Source: Isoptericola cucumis (GTDB lineage Bacteria; Actinomycetota; Actinomycetes; Actinomycetales; Cellulomonadaceae). Taken from it: a DNA stretch of 64,000 bases. The first letter of the stretch is position 1, and every line of letters begins with the position of its first letter. Location of the stretch: positions 310,001 to 374,000 of the forward strand of contig NZ_BMDG01000004.1 in NCBI RefSeq assembly GCF_014635665.1, written 5' to 3'. A model generated the notes under the pieces. It saw only the letters and a list, made by a program, of their open reading frames with translations. It ran no database searches and had not been told where the DNA came from. Below, piece after piece: positions 59,667 to 64,000 of this stretch. A program made the translations under genes and the position numbers.

Positions 59667-59970
59667 ACCTCTCGATGAGGGCGTCCCTCTGGTGCGGCCC
59701 GAGGCCGCGGACGCGACGAGTCTCGGCGATCCCGATCTCCTCCATGATCGCCCGGGCCTTCACCTTACCGACTCCCGGCAGCGACTCGAGCAGCGAGACC
59801 ACCTTGAGCTTGCCGACGACGTCGTCGGACTGCCCCTGGGTGATCACGTCCTTGAGGGAGCCCTGGGAGTACTTCAACCGGTTCTTGATCTCCGCGCGAA
59901 CGCGTCGAGCCTCGGCCGCCTTCTCGAGTGCCGCCGCACGCTGTTCCGGGGTCAGAGGGGGGAGAGCCAC
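59659..59970 (-). CDS. mihF: actinobacterial integration host factor
   Basis: 103 residues from GTG 59970, preceded by [41 protein letters not shown] forms the long N-terminal helices, and [32 protein letters not shown] is the helix-two-turn-helix DNA-binding part. mIHF/sIHF is a nucleoid protein unique to actinobacteria, unrelated to the alpha/beta IHF of proteobacteria, and aids DNA bending, phage integration and global regulation. It sits between pyrF and gmk, its conserved place. Confidence 0.96.
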   Translation of the reverse strand: MALPPLTPEQRAAALEKAAEARRVRAEIKNRLKYSQGSLKDVITQGQSDDVVGKLKVVSLLESLPGVGKVKARAIMEEIGIAETRRVRGLGPHQRDALIERFG

Positions 59971-60121
59971 GCAAGTCACCTACTCAAGTCGAGCCGCTGG
60001 AAGTGTGAACTGCACCCCTCGAAAGTAGCCACGACCTGCAGGGTCGGCAATCGGGCGCGCGGTTCTCGCGCCGCGGGCCGGGGCGCGAACGGGCCATACC
60101 GCCCGAAGCCGGGCACGAGAA

Positions 60122-60156
60122 CGCCCGGCACCCGCCCTTCGGGGGTGCCGGGCGTC
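60122..60156. terminator. hairpin terminator after pyrF
   Basis: Arms 60122-60134 and 60144-60156 (13 bp, perfect) around a nine-base loop that can itself fold as CCC/GGG. It lies 15 bases past the pyrF stop and separates the carB-pyrF transcript from mihF. Confidence 0.8.
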
Positions 60157-60170
60157 CTGCGACGGTGCGC

Positions 60171-61036
60171 TCAGCCGCGCAGCGCGGCGCTGGCCTCGTC
60201 GGCCGCACGACGTGCGGCCGACCGCAGCGCCGCCGTGTCCGGGCCGGCGGCGAGCACGCCGCGCGACGACGACGCGAGCACCTGGCGTCGCGCCCGGCCG
60301 AAGACGGCGGTCAGCTCGCGCTCCCCCGCCCCCTGCGCGCCGACGCCCGGCGCGAGCAGCGGCCCGTGCACGGCCTGCAGGTCCGTGCCCGTCGCCCGGG
60401 CGGCGTCGCCCACCGTGGCCCCCACGACCAGCCCGACCGAGCCCATCGGCAGCCCGTCGTCCACCGCCCCCGCGTTGAGGAGGGCGGCCTGCGCGGCGAT
60501 CGAGGCGGCCACGCTCACACCGTCCGGCCCGAGCGCGTGCTGCACCTGCGAGCCCTCCTTGTTCGAGGTGAGGCACAGCACGAAGATGCCCCGGCCCGTG
60601 CGCGCGGCGAGCTCGGCCGCCGGCGTGAGCGAGCCGAACCCGAGGTACGGCGACAGCGTGACCGCGTCGCCCGCCAGCGGCGAGCCGTCCGCGAGGAACG
60701 CGTCGGCGTAGCCCGCCATCGTCGAGCCGATGTCGCCCCGCTTCGCGTCGACGACGCAGAGCGTGCCCGCCGCGCGGGCGGCGGCGATCACCTCCTCCAG
60801 CGCCGCGACGCCGGCGGAGCCGTGCCGCTCGAAGAACGCCGCCTGCGGCTTGACCGCCGCGACGTGGCCGCCGACGGCGTCCATCACCCGCAGGCCGAAC
60901 TCGCGCAGCCCGGCCGCGTCGTCGGGCAGGCCCCAGTCGTCGAGCAGCGACACGTGGGGGTCGATGCCCACGCACAGCGGGCCGGCCTCGTCCATCGCGG
61001 CCGCGAGCCGGGCGCCGAACGGCACCGGCGCGCCGG

Positions 61037-61040
<4 letters not shown>
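60171..61040 (-). CDS. pyrF: orotidine 5'-phosphate decarboxylase (type 2)
   Basis: 289 residues, the longer type found in actinobacteria. [18 protein letters not shown] opens the barrel, [11 protein letters not shown] follows, and [21 protein letters not shown] holds the catalytic Asp-Lys-Asp set; [11 protein letters not shown] and [11 protein letters not shown] line the phosphate site. It makes UMP from OMP, the last step of the pathway that CarB begins. The GTG at 61040 overlaps the carB stop by four bases (GTGA). Confidence 0.96.

Positions 61041-64000
<2,960 letters not shown>

Overview
The window is very GC-rich DNA from an actinobacterium. Actinobacterial-type IHF, the garA/ftsR/DUF151/DUF881 block, helicase-motif-poor PriA and the carB-pyrF-mihF-gmk-rpoZ-coaBC-metK order point to Micrococcales, probably the Cellulomonadaceae/Promicromonosporaceae (Cellulomonas, Cellulosimicrobium, Isoptericola and relatives). 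That placement is inference from gene content, not a database match.

Layout. (1) 1-15.8 kb is mostly chromosomal metabolism: a cut-off FMN reductase, galE, a ribonuclease Z, alanine dehydrogenase facing its Lrp/AsnC regulator, two alpha/beta hydrolases, a GNAT, a luciferase-like monooxygenase, a P-loop ATPase, nitronate monooxygenase, a secreted NagZ/NamZ pair for peptidoglycan-sugar release, and an ArsR plus two glyoxalase-fold proteins. (2) 15.85-29.7 kb is a metal/metalloid resistance island. It opens with a serine resolvase. An arsenic block follows: flavin monooxygenase, MFS carrier, thioredoxin reductase, Acr3, an ArsR-ArsC fusion, ArsC, a second flavoprotein facing ArsR. A cadmium/lead-type block comes next: CadD, two CmtR-like sensors, a CDF exporter, a MerR and YnfA. 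A ~36-nt dyad repeat recurs beside the resolvase, after the arsenic block and after the cadmium block, and an imperfect 34-bp direct repeat lies just outside each end, so the island looks assembled from cassettes. (3) 29.9-33.4 kb is a second mobile unit: a tyrosine recombinase, an HTH protein and a cysteine-rich protein with a degenerate recombinase domain, all overlapping, with palindromes upstream. (4) 34.0-45.4 kb returns to core genes: O6-alkylguanine transferase, a XerC/D-like recombinase coupled to a cardiolipin synthase-like protein, then the conserved minus-strand block pgsA-like, DUF881, sbp, DUF881, garA, ftsR, DUF151 nuclease, MerR, and a DEAD-box helicase. (5) 45.5-64 kb is a nearly continuous minus-strand housekeeping series: carB (cut by the window end), pyrF, mihF, gmk, rpoZ, coaBC, metK, priA, a HAD phosphatase, fmt, rsmB, rpe, hisE, hisG. 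A hipBA toxin-antitoxin pair and a GNAT gene sit between rsmB and rpe.

How the genes work together. In the island, arsenate would be reduced by ArsC (and the ArsC half of the fusion), arsenite exported by Acr3, and reducing power supplied by the thioredoxin reductase. Several ArsR/CmtR/MerR repressors with visible metal-binding cysteines would gate expression, and dyads are visible at several of their promoters. In the core, the minus-strand block links nucleotide synthesis, cofactor synthesis, transcription (omega), translation initiation (Fmt, MetK) and rRNA methylation. Start sites were chosen by ribosome-binding sites, family length and stop/start overlaps; uncertain ones are flagged. No rRNA, tRNA or CRISPR was seen.
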